Assembly (NCBI RefSeq): GCF_001315105.1
Contig: NZ_BAZR01000022.1
Location: 32,613-96,612 of the forward strand
DNA: 64,000 bases
DNA from: Paenibacillus sp. JCM 10914
GTDB taxonomy: Bacteria > Bacillota > Bacilli > Paenibacillales > Paenibacillaceae
Reading direction: 5' to 3'
Shown here piece after piece: positions 16,771 to 25,045 of this stretch; within the stretch, counting starts at the first letter, position 1; the number at the start of each line of letters is the position of its first letter. The notes beneath the pieces are model-generated. The model saw only the letters and a list, made by a program, of their open reading frames with translations, ran no database searches and was not told the DNA's origin. The position numbers and the translations under genes were made by a program.

Positions 16771-18000
16771 ATGAGATTCATCGAATTCAGAAGTATTCTG
16801 CGGGTCACGTTAAGTTTGGCTCTGATGATGGCGCTAGCGGCAGTACCCGCTGCGTTCGCGGCCGGGACGATCGGGGTGCAGGTGAATGGTCAAGCGGTAG
16901 CGACCAAGGTTGATCCTATCATCATTGGCGGAACAACGATGGCGGCTGCCGTCGATCTACCCGCATGGTTCGGGGCTAACTTTCAGTGGGACAAGCAGGG
17001 TCAGACAATGACGGTGAAAAAGGATGGACATACCGTAACGGCGAAGCTTGGGGCGAAGACGGCGACTGTGGCAACCACGTCGGGCAACCGTGTCATTAAC
17101 TTGTCGCAGCCTGTGCAATTGTTGGACGGTCGCCTGATTGTGCCGCTTCGTCCATTCGCGGACGCGCTTGGCGCGGCTATGTCGTGGGACAAGCAAACCC
17201 AAACCGTTAAGCTTACGACAGGGGACCATGCAGGGAACGGCGGCAGTGGAACGCAAGGCCCGAAGGGTGACACAGGAGAGCAAGGGCCCAAAGGCGACGC
17301 GGGCGTTCAGGGACCGAAGGGGGATGCGGGTACGCCAGGATCTTCAGGCGCGACAGGACCAGCAGGAGCGACCGGCCCGGCAGGGCCGAAAGGCGACACC
17401 GGTGCGCCAGGGCCCAAAGGTGATCCAGGCGATCAGGGTCCGGTTGGACCGACAGGAGCAACAGGCCCGCAAGGACCAGCAGGGGCGATTGGCCCAGCGG
17501 GTCCCGTGGGACCGACGGGGCCAGCTGGCACGAGCGTGACGGGAGAAGGGTTTTCCGCTTATCTTGATGGCGTAGCCTACGCCTTCGACTCTACTCTTGT
17601 AGATTGGGCCATACCGAGCACGCAATTCGATTCCGCAAATTTCAATCCGGTGACGGGCGCCTACACGGTCACGGAGGCTGGGAAATATTCAATTAAGGCT
17701 ACGATCAATTACAAAACGCCAACAGCGAATGTATCTTTGGGCCAAGGTGTTAATCCGATGTTTGAAGTGACGAACAACAGCAGCTCAATCCTACGTGGCC
17801 AGCTGCCGATTTTCGATGTCAACATCGCACTCATCCTGACGATGCGGACGGTATTGTCCAGCGGCACCGTAACGATGCAAGGCGATTTTTACCTGCAAGC
17901 CGGAGATCAGCTTCAACTTCGATATGTTAACGATGGATTTACGGGTAATGTCTCGTTAGAACCGGGCAGGGGTGCATACTGGTCCGTTCATCGATTGTAA
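16771..18000 (+). CDS. Secreted collagen-like protein with stalk and C1q-like head
   Basis: A 409-aa exported protein with three parts after its signal peptide (about residues 1-31, cut near AFAAG). The first is a copper-amine-oxidase N-terminal-type domain (about 33-150, with GTTMAAAVDLPAWFGA, LDGRLIVPLRPFADALGA and SWDKQTQTVKL). The second is a collagen-like Gly-X-Y tract of roughly 35 triplets (about 160-262, many GPKGD and GPAGP). The third is a C-terminal beta domain (about 268-409) resembling C1q/TNF or BclA jelly-roll heads, ending YWSVHRL. Trimerisation through the collagen part and head is inferred. The start ATG at 16771 has AAAAGGGGG upstream and is preferred over an ATG at 16729 region. 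Confidence 0.86.
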   Translation: MRFIEFRSILRVTLSLALMMALAAVPAAFAAGTIGVQVNGQAVATKVDPIIIGGTTMAAAVDLPAWFGANFQWDKQGQTMTVKKDGHTVTAKLGAKTATVATTSGNRVINLSQPVQLLDGRLIVPLRPFADALGAAMSWDKQTQTVKLTTGDHAGNGGSGTQGPKGDTGEQGPKGDAGVQGPKGDAGTPGSSGATGPAGATGPAGPKGDTGAPGPKGDPGDQGPVGPTGATGPQGPAGAIGPAGPVGPTGPAGTSVTGEGFSAYLDGVAYAFDSTLVDWAIPSTQFDSANFNPVTGAYTVTEAGKYSIKATINYKTPTANVSLGQGVNPMFEVTNNSSSILRGQLPIFDVNIALILTMRTVLSSGTVTMQGDFYLQAGDQLQLRYVNDGFTGNVSLEPGRGAYWSVHRL

Positions 18001-18013
18001 TAAGTAATAAACA

Positions 18014-18060
18014 AAGCAGCCTTAGTTCGGTACCCCACAGGACTAAGGCTGCTTAGTTTT
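18014..18060. terminator. Bidirectional terminator
   Basis: AAGCAGCCTTAG (18014-18025) and CTAAGGCTGCTT (18043-18054) form a perfect 12-bp stem between convergent transcription units. Confidence 0.88.
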
Positions 18061-18099
18061 GTTTGGAATCTGTCGTGTTGAATGTGTGTGTTGAACGAT

Positions 18100-18774
18100 T
18101 TAGATATCCGACTTCTGAAAACGAGTTAAAGCAATAATTAAAATGCTTCCACAAAATAAGACCCAGCAGCCTGCTGAGAACAAAAATCCGGTCTGCGGGA
18201 AAATAATCATACTCGGCAGGCTTTGCAGTGAACCCATGAGAACGAGGCTCATGATAATAAATACAGCAGTATTCCGAATCATTACAGCGAGTGCAAAGAA
18301 CAGTGTAGCATAGCAGATAAAGGCTGCGAGCTTGATGACGAATAAGAAATAGAGCTGATGTAAGTCATCCGTTGTCAGAGGGGCAATAGCTGACATTGGA
18401 AGTGCCAGCAGCATACAGGAGACTAAATTAAAGATCAGCACAAGCAATGAAAACTGTACAGCAGACACCCACTTCGCAATCATGATTTGCAAACGGGAGG
18501 TTGGCCGAATAAATAATAACTTGGCTGTACCGTATGAAAATTCGTAGTTAATGATTTGCGAGACAAACAGAATTAGAATCACATACAGTATTTGGTTTTC
18601 CGTCTGAAATAAATTGAATGTCACGGTCCAATAATCGCTTAGAGGCTGACTCTGAAGTGTCGTTAACAGTAAGACCACTATAATAGAAATAAAAGATACA
18701 CAAAGCATGACCCAAGTGGATCGCATGTTGTAAAGCTTCATGTTTTCGTTGCGAACTAAACCGATCAGTTTCAT
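18100..18774 (-). CDS. ABC-2 type permease, lantibiotic-immunity-like (second copy)
   Basis: A 224-aa membrane protein with six hydrophobic segments. It opens MKLIGLVRNENMKLY, nearly the same as the other permease of this operon, so the two are paralogues from a duplication. Such pairs form the membrane part of LanEFG/BcrAB-like exporters that protect against peptide antibiotics or bacitracin; the substrate here is unknown. AGGAGG lies about 11 bases before the ATG. It is the last gene of the minus-strand operon and ends just before the terminator at 18014-18060. Both permeases have the sequence around TAKLLFIRPTSR, a conserved cytoplasmic loop. Confidence 0.85.
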   Translation of the reverse strand: MKLIGLVRNENMKLYNMRSTWVMLCVSFISIIVVLLLTTLQSQPLSDYWTVTFNLFQTENQILYVILILFVSQIINYEFSYGTAKLLFIRPTSRLQIMIAKWVSAVQFSLLVLIFNLVSCMLLALPMSAIAPLTTDDLHQLYFLFVIKLAAFICYATLFFALAVMIRNTAVFIIMSLVLMGSLQSLPSMIIFPQTGFLFSAGCWVLFCGSILIIALTRFQKSDI

Positions 18775-18810
18775 ATAAAATATAAACCTCCTGCAAGTCC
18801 TAACGGGATT

Positions 18811-19665
18811 TTACTTGTTGTTTACGACGATCTTTCCAGTATCGCTGCTAATTTCCAGTCGTGCTCCATGATCCGCTGTTTCACCAAGGTTTCCTGCTAT
18901 TTGATTCATACCGATTCTGCTAAATGAAGCGGGGACAGATGTGAAGGATGCATCCAGATCGGTACGGACTATACCGTTGGAGTATATGTGGAAGAATAGA
19001 GCTTGTGATGGAGGGGTCAAGCCAACCTCGATATTCCCTTTATTCGTTAGAATACGATTATGGCCCGTTAGCGGCTGCCATTTCGCTATAGTTACATGTC
19101 CGGAGCCTGTAGTCAGCGAAGCATTTCCTTCCAGCCTCATAATTTGAATATTTCCAAGAGTAGAATCAGCCGTTAATTCTTGTCCTGTATAGGAATCCAG
19201 ATACATTCCGCCAAGATTGCTTTTAAATTTAAATGTATCAGCCATCAGTGGCTGCTCCGCATACACGCTTCCAAACTTAGATTGGACCGTTACATTTCGC
19301 AGCTTGTCTGCCGGCAGATCAATTTGAAGTCGGACCGATTTGTTCAGGCTAAGTGAGGAAACAGCAGCATTTTTCTCAACTGCCCGTATGTGCAGATGAT
19401 CGTCTTCAGGGAGCAGGAAGACACCATAATCACTCAGCTTGGAGGCCGTGCCGGTAATTCTCGCATGAACCTGATGATCAGAACTCAAGGATAAATAAAT
19501 GTCAGTTATATCGCTGCTGATGGTAATATCTTTGATATGCTGCGCTTCAATGCTTGTCGATTCGTTAAAATCAGCCGTAAAGAGACTGTTAACCCCCACT
19601 ATTGTAGCAATACTCAATAATAGCAGAAGCACTAGACTAACCCATGCCATGTGTTTTTTCATCAT
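18811..19665 (-). CDS. DUF4097-type membrane-anchored beta-repeat protein
   Basis: This 284-aa protein has a single N-terminal membrane anchor (about residues 7-29). The rest is an extracytoplasmic DUF4097/DUF4098-type repeat domain of short beta strands, seen in repeating patterns such as IEAQHIKDITISSDITDIYL, TVQSKFGSVYAE and ISSDTGKIVVNNK. Homologues (for example LiaG) accompany cell-envelope stress and peptide-antibiotic response genes. Its position between the two permeases of an ABC exporter suggests an accessory role in sensing or binding the substrate outside the membrane; this is inference. GAAAGGA precedes the start by six bases. Confidence 0.8.
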   Translation of the reverse strand: MMKKHMAWVSLVLLLLLSIATIVGVNSLFTADFNESTSIEAQHIKDITISSDITDIYLSLSSDHQVHARITGTASKLSDYGVFLLPEDDHLHIRAVEKNAAVSSLSLNKSVRLQIDLPADKLRNVTVQSKFGSVYAEQPLMADTFKFKSNLGGMYLDSYTGQELTADSTLGNIQIMRLEGNASLTTGSGHVTIAKWQPLTGHNRILTNKGNIEVGLTPPSQALFFHIYSNGIVRTDLDASFTSVPASFSRIGMNQIAGNLGETADHGARLEISSDTGKIVVNNK

Positions 19666-19694
19666 GATATCCTTTCAAAGGTACTCTTCTCTTC

Positions 19695-20369
19695 TTATAT
19701 CTCTTGCTGCTTGAACGCTCTAACGCCTATAAATAGAAATGCAGCATTGAGGAGGGTCCAAAACAAGAAAGAGATAAGAATGTTCATGCCCGGGATTACG
19801 GGAACGAAATTGACAGTAATCGCAAAAAAAAGAATCGTAATGATAAGAGAGAGGCCTTGATGGCGGGTAAGTACAGTTATCGTAAAGGCCAATGCTATAT
19901 AAAATGGAAAAATAAACAGCTTCGTGATAAACAGCTTCATGGCTGCATGAAGATCTTCCACGTAAATCCAACCCTCAAATCCTGATGTAATTCCGGCAAT
20001 TGTCATAGCTAGAGGAACACTACCCAGAACTCCAAGGAGTATATATGACAGAATTGCAATGTACTTGGATAACAGAATCCTTGATCGGGAATGAGGCCGG
20101 ATCAGCAGCAGCTTCATCGTCCCCGTTGAATACTCTCTGCCAAGAATATGAATGGCGATGATCATCGAGACCAGCATGAAGAGCTGAATGAATATCTGCA
20201 ATACATATGAAGCACTATCCCAATAACTAAGAACAGGCGATGAGTTGATTACATACTGCCCTATGGCCACCAACATAGTGAATGCATAAGCGGTGATCAG
20301 TGAGATCATACCGCTTCGCTGGCGATAAAGTTTCATGTTTTCATTTTTGACCAGCATCATCAGCTTCAT
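19695..20369 (-). CDS. ABC-2 type permease, lantibiotic-immunity-like (first copy)
   Basis: A 224-aa six-segment membrane protein that opens MKLMMLVKNENMKLYRQRS and contains TGTMKLLLIRPHSRSRI, the cytoplasmic loop shared with its paralogue at 18100-18774. Its start codon overlaps the stop of the ATPase gene (ATGA), so the ATPase and this permease are translationally coupled and probably form one transporter. Two different permeases and one ATPase match the LanFEG composition. No Cys or His pattern suggesting metal transport was seen. Confidence 0.86.
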   Translation of the reverse strand: MKLMMLVKNENMKLYRQRSGMISLITAYAFTMLVAIGQYVINSSPVLSYWDSASYVLQIFIQLFMLVSMIIAIHILGREYSTGTMKLLLIRPHSRSRILLSKYIAILSYILLGVLGSVPLAMTIAGITSGFEGWIYVEDLHAAMKLFITKLFIFPFYIALAFTITVLTRHQGLSLIITILFFAITVNFVPVIPGMNILISFLFWTLLNAAFLFIGVRAFKQQEI

Positions 20370-21103
20370 ATGACATTCCCTTTAGTGATTTGCAGGAAGG
20401 CATCCTCCAGAGGAGTTTTCGATCCGGAAGAGGAGGATAGCTCCGACACATTCAGCGTGTGCAAAAGTTTCCCGTTCTGCACAATGCCTACCCGATCACA
20501 TATGAGTTCGATCTCTGAAAGCAAATGAGAGGAAACAAGGACAGCCGTATTGTCTTCAAGAGCCAGTTTCCGTATATGATCGCGTGTTTCTCTAATTCCC
20601 GCAGGATCCAGTCCATTGGTTGGTTCATCGAGAATAAGCAATGACGGGGAGTGAAGCAGCGCTTGAGCCATCCCTAATCTTTGACGCATTCCGAGGGAGT
20701 AACTGCTTACGACATCGTGAATTCTATTCGTTAATCCAACGATATCAGCCATTTCCATGATGTGGTCATGCGAGATATTCCCATGCATTCGCGCAAAATG
20801 AAGTAAATTCTGGTACCCGGTCAGATACGAATATAGGTCCGGCTGCTCGATAATAGCCCCCACATGTGAAATGGCTTTAGTAAAATCCGATTTGATACTA
20901 TGACCATGAATTTTGATATCTCCTTGCTGTAGCAAGGACAAGCCGACAATTAACCGGATGGCGGATGTCTTGCCAGCCCCATTAGGACCTAGCAGGCCAA
21001 ACACTTCACCCGGAAATACATCCAGACTCAATTGATCAATGACTTTCCGATTCTGGATTGTTTTACTCACATTGCGAATTTGCAGTATGGGTGCCGATTG
21101 CAT
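20366..21103 (-). CDS. ABC transporter ATP-binding protein (LanF/BcrA-like)
   Basis: An ATPase of 245 residues from the chosen start. Walker A is GPNGAGKT, the signature region reads YSLGMRQRLGMAQAL, and Walker B is LLILDEPTNGLDPAG with the H-loop SSHLLSE. The start ATG at 21103 is used because GAAGGGAGAA lies just upstream; a TTG at 21118 in the same frame is less likely. Its start follows the stop of the transposase-like gene by only 19 bases. It should energise export by the two downstream permeases. BcrA/LanF members commonly give self-protection against membrane-active peptides. Confidence 0.9.
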   Translation of the reverse strand: MQSAPILQIRNVSKTIQNRKVIDQLSLDVFPGEVFGLLGPNGAGKTSAIRLIVGLSLLQQGDIKIHGHSIKSDFTKAISHVGAIIEQPDLYSYLTGYQNLLHFARMHGNISHDHIMEMADIVGLTNRIHDVVSSYSLGMRQRLGMAQALLHSPSLLILDEPTNGLDPAGIRETRDHIRKLALEDNTAVLVSSHLLSEIELICDRVGIVQNGKLLHTLNVSELSSSSGSKTPLEDAFLQITKGNVI

Positions 21104-21122
21104 GATTTCTCCCTTCAATCGT

Positions 21123-22223
21123 CTATTCTTTGTAATGATTCAGCATCTTTCTTAACGTTGTACTGGCTTCCTTAAATCCCTTTAAACGCCGGGTACTCCA
21201 GCGACCATTAAACTCATTCACTTTTCTTAGTATCGTATGCTCGATAGGTTCGGATGCAGGCTGGTGTGGGATGAGCTTAAACTGGCTTCGGAACTCAGAA
21301 ATGGTCTGTTTCATCCAGTTGGTGTTATACAAATTACAGCGAATAGGATCAGGGAATTCATAGAAGGTGAGCAGCAAGGATCGTTGTTTCTCCCATTGAT
21401 TCATTTCGGTAGGGGCAGTACTTTTCCACTTATTCAGAAAAAGCTTGAAGTTTTTAATCGAGTCTTCTCTTGTTGAAGCCTGATAGATCTTTTTTACATC
21501 GTCAACGAATTCAGGTTGCCGGTGTTTTTCAATTTTACGGAGTGTTTCTTTTTGCATGAAGGTAAATGATCTTTGGATGGCAGCATAGGGATATACGCTA
21601 CAAAAGGCTTCTTTAATGCAGTTGTTTTCATGGAAAACGCCAATAAGAATTTTTTGTAGTCCCCGATTGCGTAGATTCATAAATATTTCTTTCCAAGCCG
21701 GATAATCCAATTTCGGAGCGAAACAAATATCGATAATTTCTCGATATCCTTTGTCTGTTACACCAACAATAAAATATATAAATTTATGGATTGAAGATGA
21801 GCCACGGGTTTGCAGCTTCATAAAGTCAACATAGAGGATCGACAGATTGACGTTAATCGGACGTCTTTTCCATATGTCCAAGTCAATTTCTTGCTCCATA
21901 CCGGCGCCGTTATTCGCATAATTCATCTGCAATACATGCATGACAGCACTTGTGACAGCACTAGCGATATCTCTTGTGTGAATGCCATACGGTGCCGTTT
22001 GTAAAGCGGAATCATGTATGTGTCCAAGCTGATCCCTGGAAGGTACGGCATTCGGAATAAATTTGGCATGAAGGGAAGAGCTTGATGCTGCATGGTGAGC
22101 AAACTGCTGGTCTAACTGAATGTCCTCCCATACTTCACTTAGGAGCTGTTTTAAATTGTTTTTGAAATAGATTCTCAGCATGTTTTCTACATCATTGGGC
22201 AGATAGGTTGAATTTTTATTCAT
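21123..22223 (-). CDS. Mutator (IS256)-family transposase homologue lacking catalytic residues
   Basis: This 366-aa protein aligns by eye over residues about 125-310 with the IS256/Mutator catalytic domain: LSILYVDFMKL, FIVGVTDKGYREII, WKEIFMNLRNRGLQ, AFCSVYPYAAIQRS and LYNTNWMKQTISEFRS. The first catalytic Asp is kept (Asp133). The second Asp position reads His198 (in VFHENNCIKEA) and the Glu position after the TN motif reads Lys305. The conserved Cys/His of the QxCxxH motif are also gone. No terminal inverted repeats flank the gene. It has an intact frame and sits inside an operon, 19 bases before the ABC ATPase. It is therefore probably a domesticated DNA-binding protein, perhaps the regulator of the transporter. 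An alternative is a recently inactivated transposase, but the clean operon fit argues against it. Confidence 0.78.
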   Translation of the reverse strand: MNKNSTYLPNDVENMLRIYFKNNLKQLLSEVWEDIQLDQQFAHHAASSSSLHAKFIPNAVPSRDQLGHIHDSALQTAPYGIHTRDIASAVTSAVMHVLQMNYANNGAGMEQEIDLDIWKRRPINVNLSILYVDFMKLQTRGSSSIHKFIYFIVGVTDKGYREIIDICFAPKLDYPAWKEIFMNLRNRGLQKILIGVFHENNCIKEAFCSVYPYAAIQRSFTFMQKETLRKIEKHRQPEFVDDVKKIYQASTREDSIKNFKLFLNKWKSTAPTEMNQWEKQRSLLLTFYEFPDPIRCNLYNTNWMKQTISEFRSQFKLIPHQPASEPIEHTILRKVNEFNGRWSTRRLKGFKEASTTLRKMLNHYKE

Positions 22224-22326
22224 TTATGATTCCTCTCTTTGCTTGTTGACCTGAAATGAATGATGTCCAAGGAAGCATACAATCCAGGGAAGTCATCCAG
22301 AGATACCGGAGAAAAACCGATAAGTG

Positions 22327-22503
22327 TTATTCCTTCTTTCTACTCATCAACAGGGTAAATCCGGAGATCAGTCCCAGACCAGCTGCGCTGACGAGACTAA
22401 TCAATAACTCTGACTTTCTAAGCCCTAGATAAAGAAACCCATTCATGACCAGGGTAATCAAGCAAAAGAAAAATATCCATTTCATTACGGTCTTTGTTGA
22501 CAT
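22327..22503 (-). CDS. Small two-helix membrane protein heading the ABC operon
   Basis: A 58-aa frame encodes MSTKTVMKWIFFFCLITLVM, a short turn (NGFLYLGLRKSE) and a second hydrophobic helix (LLISLVSAAGLGLISGFTLL), ending in a basic tail MSRKKE. AAGGAGG is positioned ten bases upstream of the ATG, so it is very likely translated. It precedes the transposase-like gene by about 100 bases in the same direction. No family was recognised. Size and topology resemble small immunity or regulatory membrane peptides of bacteriocin loci, which would suit the LanFEG-like transporter, but this is only contextual. Confidence 0.72.
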   Translation of the reverse strand: MSTKTVMKWIFFFCLITLVMNGFLYLGLRKSELLISLVSAAGLGLISGFTLLMSRKKE

Positions 22504-22611
22504 AAAAAACGCTCCTCCTTAATACACCCGTAATATTTCCATATTATGCTTAAAAAAGTGATGTTTAACATTGTTATACGAATTGTAAATTCAGTCCATT
22601 TGTATTACCAT

Positions 22612-22625
22612 CATAGTACACTATG
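22612..22625. promoter_or_regulatory. Inverted repeat upstream of the ABC operon
   Basis: CATAGT and ACTATG form perfect six-base arms separated by AC, about 110 bases upstream of the first gene of the minus-strand operon. On that strand TTGCAT overlaps its edge. It is a candidate operator only. Confidence 0.35.
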
Positions 22626-22754
22626 CAAAAATCAAGAGCAACATAAAAATGATAAATTAAGAAATAAATGGGTCTATGATCTACAACTGGGTTTTTGGTG
22701 ATATGGAGGTAGAGCTCATCACTCTGAATACTATTCTCCAGTCATCCTCTTCCC

Positions 22755-23162
22755 ATGACGACAACGGATTGGCAGGAGGCGATACACAAGGTAACTGAAA
22801 CACTGCGCAAGGTGCCGAATAAAGGAATCGGGTACAGTATTCTAAAATACTTAGCTCCTTCCAAAGCAAGCCAGCTCCCATGTTTTAAGCTGCAGCCGGA
22901 GATCAGCTTCAACTATCATGGAAGGGTAAATCAAAGCTTGGGGACACAATTTAAGCAATCGGTGCATATGATCGGTAATTCTTTCAGTGATAAGTTCCCG
23001 GTTCCATTCACGCTGTATATAAACGCCATCGTTTTGGATGGGGAGTTACAAGTCAGATTCGGTTACAGCCGGCTCATGTACAGGAAAGAGACGATTCAAT
23101 TGCTAAGTGAGCAATTTAGAGAGCAATTGATGAGAAATGTGATCACCGTTGTCGCTCAGTAA
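22755..23162 (+). pseudogene. NRPS condensation/epimerisation domain, C-terminal fragment
   Basis: The 135 residues correspond to the last part of a non-ribosomal peptide synthetase condensation-superfamily domain. The signatures are WQEAIHKVTETLRKVPNKGIG with YSILKYL, EISFNYHGRV, then the strand-helix end with LYINAIVLDGELQVRFGYSR and MYRKETIQLLSEQFREQL. The catalytic HHxxxDG half and all adenylation and carrier domains are missing, so this is a truncated leftover. An MFS exporter and a type II thioesterase nearby support an ancestral peptide-antibiotic cluster. An ATG at 22755 may still be used, but no clear RBS was seen. Confidence 0.8.
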
Positions 23163-23173
23163 GTATCTTTAGT

Positions 23174-23230
23174 CATGAACTGACGCTCAAAGCCTGATTT
23201 GATCATTCGATATTTGGGCGTCAGTTCATG
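23174..23230 (+). repeat. Long inverted repeat ahead of the MFS gene
   Basis: CATGAACTGACGCTCA (23174-23189) and TGGGCGTCAGTTCATG (23215-23230) pair over 16 bases with a single G-T pair. There is no T run. It may terminate the NRPS remnant transcript or regulate the exporter, whose start is 28 bases downstream. Confidence 0.55.
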
Positions 23231-23257
23231 GTATTCATACCAAATTGGGGAGGTATT

Positions 23258-24541
23258 ATGGAGACAGAAAAGCCACAGCCATTTGCAGAGACGGTTGTAA
23301 ACAACCCGGAAGAACGGAGCGTTTTCAAGAACAGAACGTTTCTATTTTTTCTATTCTCGATCATATTTACAAGCTTGACAACGCCAATGTATATGCTGGT
23401 GGAGGGTTGGTATGTTGTTGACTATTTGAACAAGCCGGCTATGCTCGGTTTTGTCTTGATGACCACGGCAATTCCAAGACTGTTGTTAATGTCGGTTGGT
23501 GGGGTAATGTCCGATCGTTTCCCTAAATCGAAAATTATGTTTTTGTCCGATTTCATACGCTTTCTCATCTTAGTTTCGATGGCCGTACTTATGGTTCTCG
23601 GGTTGTTAAACTTTTGGGTATTGCTTGCATGTGCGGCTTTATTCGGTATCATGGAGGCTTTTTATTGGCCGGCGGCAGGTGCAATCATTCCCACAATCGT
23701 GAAGCCTGGCCAACTACGGATAGCCAACAGTGTAAATGTAATTATTCAGCAGTTGGGGAGTTTTGCCGGACCGGCATTTGCAGGTCTGCTTATTGCATTC
23801 GGATCCTTCCAGTTAACGTTTGCTATATTAGGAGTGTTGCTTTTTTTAGGAGCGGTCTGTTTATTTTTCGTACGTGAGCCGTTTACAGCTAGTCCCAAAC
23901 AACAAGTAAGGCCGTCCATGATTAATGAAATCAAGGAAGGCATGATTTATATTAAGAAGGACTCCTTCAAGCTCTCCATCATCATTACAGCAGGAATTGC
24001 CGCTTTCTTCGTGTCAGGTCCTGTGAGTGTAGCATTCCCGACATTAGTGAAGGAAGTATTTAAAGGAGATGCACTTGATCTCACCTATCTTCAGACCTCA
24101 TTTGCTCTAGGAAGCATTGCGGGGGGAGTGCTGCTCGGTCTGTTCCGTCCGAAGGGAAGCCTGGCGATATGGGCATACTCAGCATTCATATTGCTGTGTC
24201 TAGGAATTGTAGGACTAGGATCAGTGAATATCCTTATCTACGCCATCATAATAAGTGTATTTACCGGACTGTTATCGGCATATGGGAATATGATGCTTGT
24301 AACGGTTTATCAGTTGAGCCTGGATCAAGATAAACTTGGAAGAGGCATGAGTTTATTTACGTTAGCATCCACAGGCCTGTATCCCATATCAGCTGGGATT
24401 GTGCCGCTGCTCCTGACGAATGGCATGACGATTTCCAGCTTGTTAATGCTTAGCGGTTCCATCGCAGCTATCATTTTGTTGATTGTGGTACTCAGTGTCA
24501 AAGGGATTCGAAGGGGGCCGCAGGCTATGGAACAAGGATAG
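23258..24541 (+). CDS. MFS exporter (DHA3-type)
   Basis: A 427-aa transporter with twelve predicted helices starting near residue 25. The motif-A loop is GGVMSDRFPKSKIMFLSDF (about residues 83-101), typical of the drug:H+ antiporter-3 / macrolide-efflux and siderophore-export group (MefA, EntS). The start ATG at 23258 follows GGGAGG at a correct distance; the longer upstream frame would lie within the inverted repeat. Beside an NRPS remnant and a thioesterase, it probably exported the peptide made by the lost cluster or confers resistance. The substrate is not determinable. Confidence 0.87.
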   Translation: METEKPQPFAETVVNNPEERSVFKNRTFLFFLFSIIFTSLTTPMYMLVEGWYVVDYLNKPAMLGFVLMTTAIPRLLLMSVGGVMSDRFPKSKIMFLSDFIRFLILVSMAVLMVLGLLNFWVLLACAALFGIMEAFYWPAAGAIIPTIVKPGQLRIANSVNVIIQQLGSFAGPAFAGLLIAFGSFQLTFAILGVLLFLGAVCLFFVREPFTASPKQQVRPSMINEIKEGMIYIKKDSFKLSIIITAGIAAFFVSGPVSVAFPTLVKEVFKGDALDLTYLQTSFALGSIAGGVLLGLFRPKGSLAIWAYSAFILLCLGIVGLGSVNILIYAIIISVFTGLLSAYGNMMLVTVYQLSLDQDKLGRGMSLFTLASTGLYPISAGIVPLLLTNGMTISSLLMLSGSIAAIILLIVVLSVKGIRRGPQAMEQG

Positions 24542-24560
24542 CAATATGCATTATGAAGTG

Positions 24561-24601
24561 ATGCTCTGCTCTTCATTCATATGAAGGCAGGGCATTTTGT
24601 T
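24561..24601 (+). terminator. Terminator after the MFS gene
   Basis: ATGCTCTGC (24561-24569) pairs with GCAGGGCAT about 18 bases later with one G-T pair, followed by TTTTG. Confidence 0.65.
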
Positions 24602-24611
24602 TTAAATATGT

Positions 24612-24640
24612 TTGCCTCATACCATAATTTAGAATAAAAT
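24612..24640 (+). promoter_or_regulatory. Candidate sigma-A promoter of the GntR-ABC operon
   Basis: TTGCCT, 17 bases, TAAAAT lie 37 bases before the GntR start codon. Confidence 0.5.
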
Positions 24641-24676
24641 ACAATTAGCTGGATTCTAGTAGAGTGAGGGCAAATA

Positions 24677-25045
24677 ATGAAATTCTCCAATGATCAGCCG
24701 ATCTATTTGCAAATTAAAAATGATTTTTATCAACGGGTCTGTAACGGAACACTCCGCCCCGGTGACAAGCTGCCTTCTGTAAGAGAAACGGCAGTAGAAT
24801 TAGGCGTAAACCTTAATACCATTCAACGAGCGTATATGGATATGGAACGGGATGGTGTAGTTGAGAAACAACGGGGCCAAAGATCTTATATTACGAATGA
24901 TATTGAATTTATAAACAAGCTAAAGTCACAGATGGCTGAAGTCCAGGTAAAAGCATTTTATAACTCGATGAAGCAGATGGGGTTTCATGATGAGGACATC
25001 CAGAAACAGCTTGCCGAAGTAATAAAGAAAGAAGGTGGGGCATAA
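24677..25045 (+). CDS. GntR-family regulator, YtrA type
   Basis: A 122-aa repressor with a GntR winged helix at residues 6-75 (QPIYLQIKNDFYQRVCNGTL, RPGDKLPSVRETAVELGVN, TIQRAYMDMERDGVVEKQRG). Only a short helical C-terminal tail follows, which defines the YtrA subfamily. YtrA regulators are almost always cotranscribed with an ABC transporter, often responding to cell-wall-active antibiotics. The next gene starts immediately after its stop (TAA-TTG), in line with that. It probably autoregulates the three-gene operon. Confidence 0.9.
   Translation: MKFSNDQPIYLQIKNDFYQRVCNGTLRPGDKLPSVRETAVELGVNLNTIQRAYMDMERDGVVEKQRGQRSYITNDIEFINKLKSQMAEVQVKAFYNSMKQMGFHDEDIQKQLAEVIKKEGGA

Noticed and set aside
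17230..17530. Short repeats in the collagen-like gene as a possible CRISPR or tandem DNA repeat
   Set aside because: The nine-base periodicity is explained by Gly-X-Y codons; spacers and repeats of CRISPR size are missing.
18100..22503. Calling the 18.1-22.5 kb operon a mobile element because of the transposase-like gene
   Set aside because: No terminal repeats or target duplications, catalytic residues lost, and close coupling with transporter genes.
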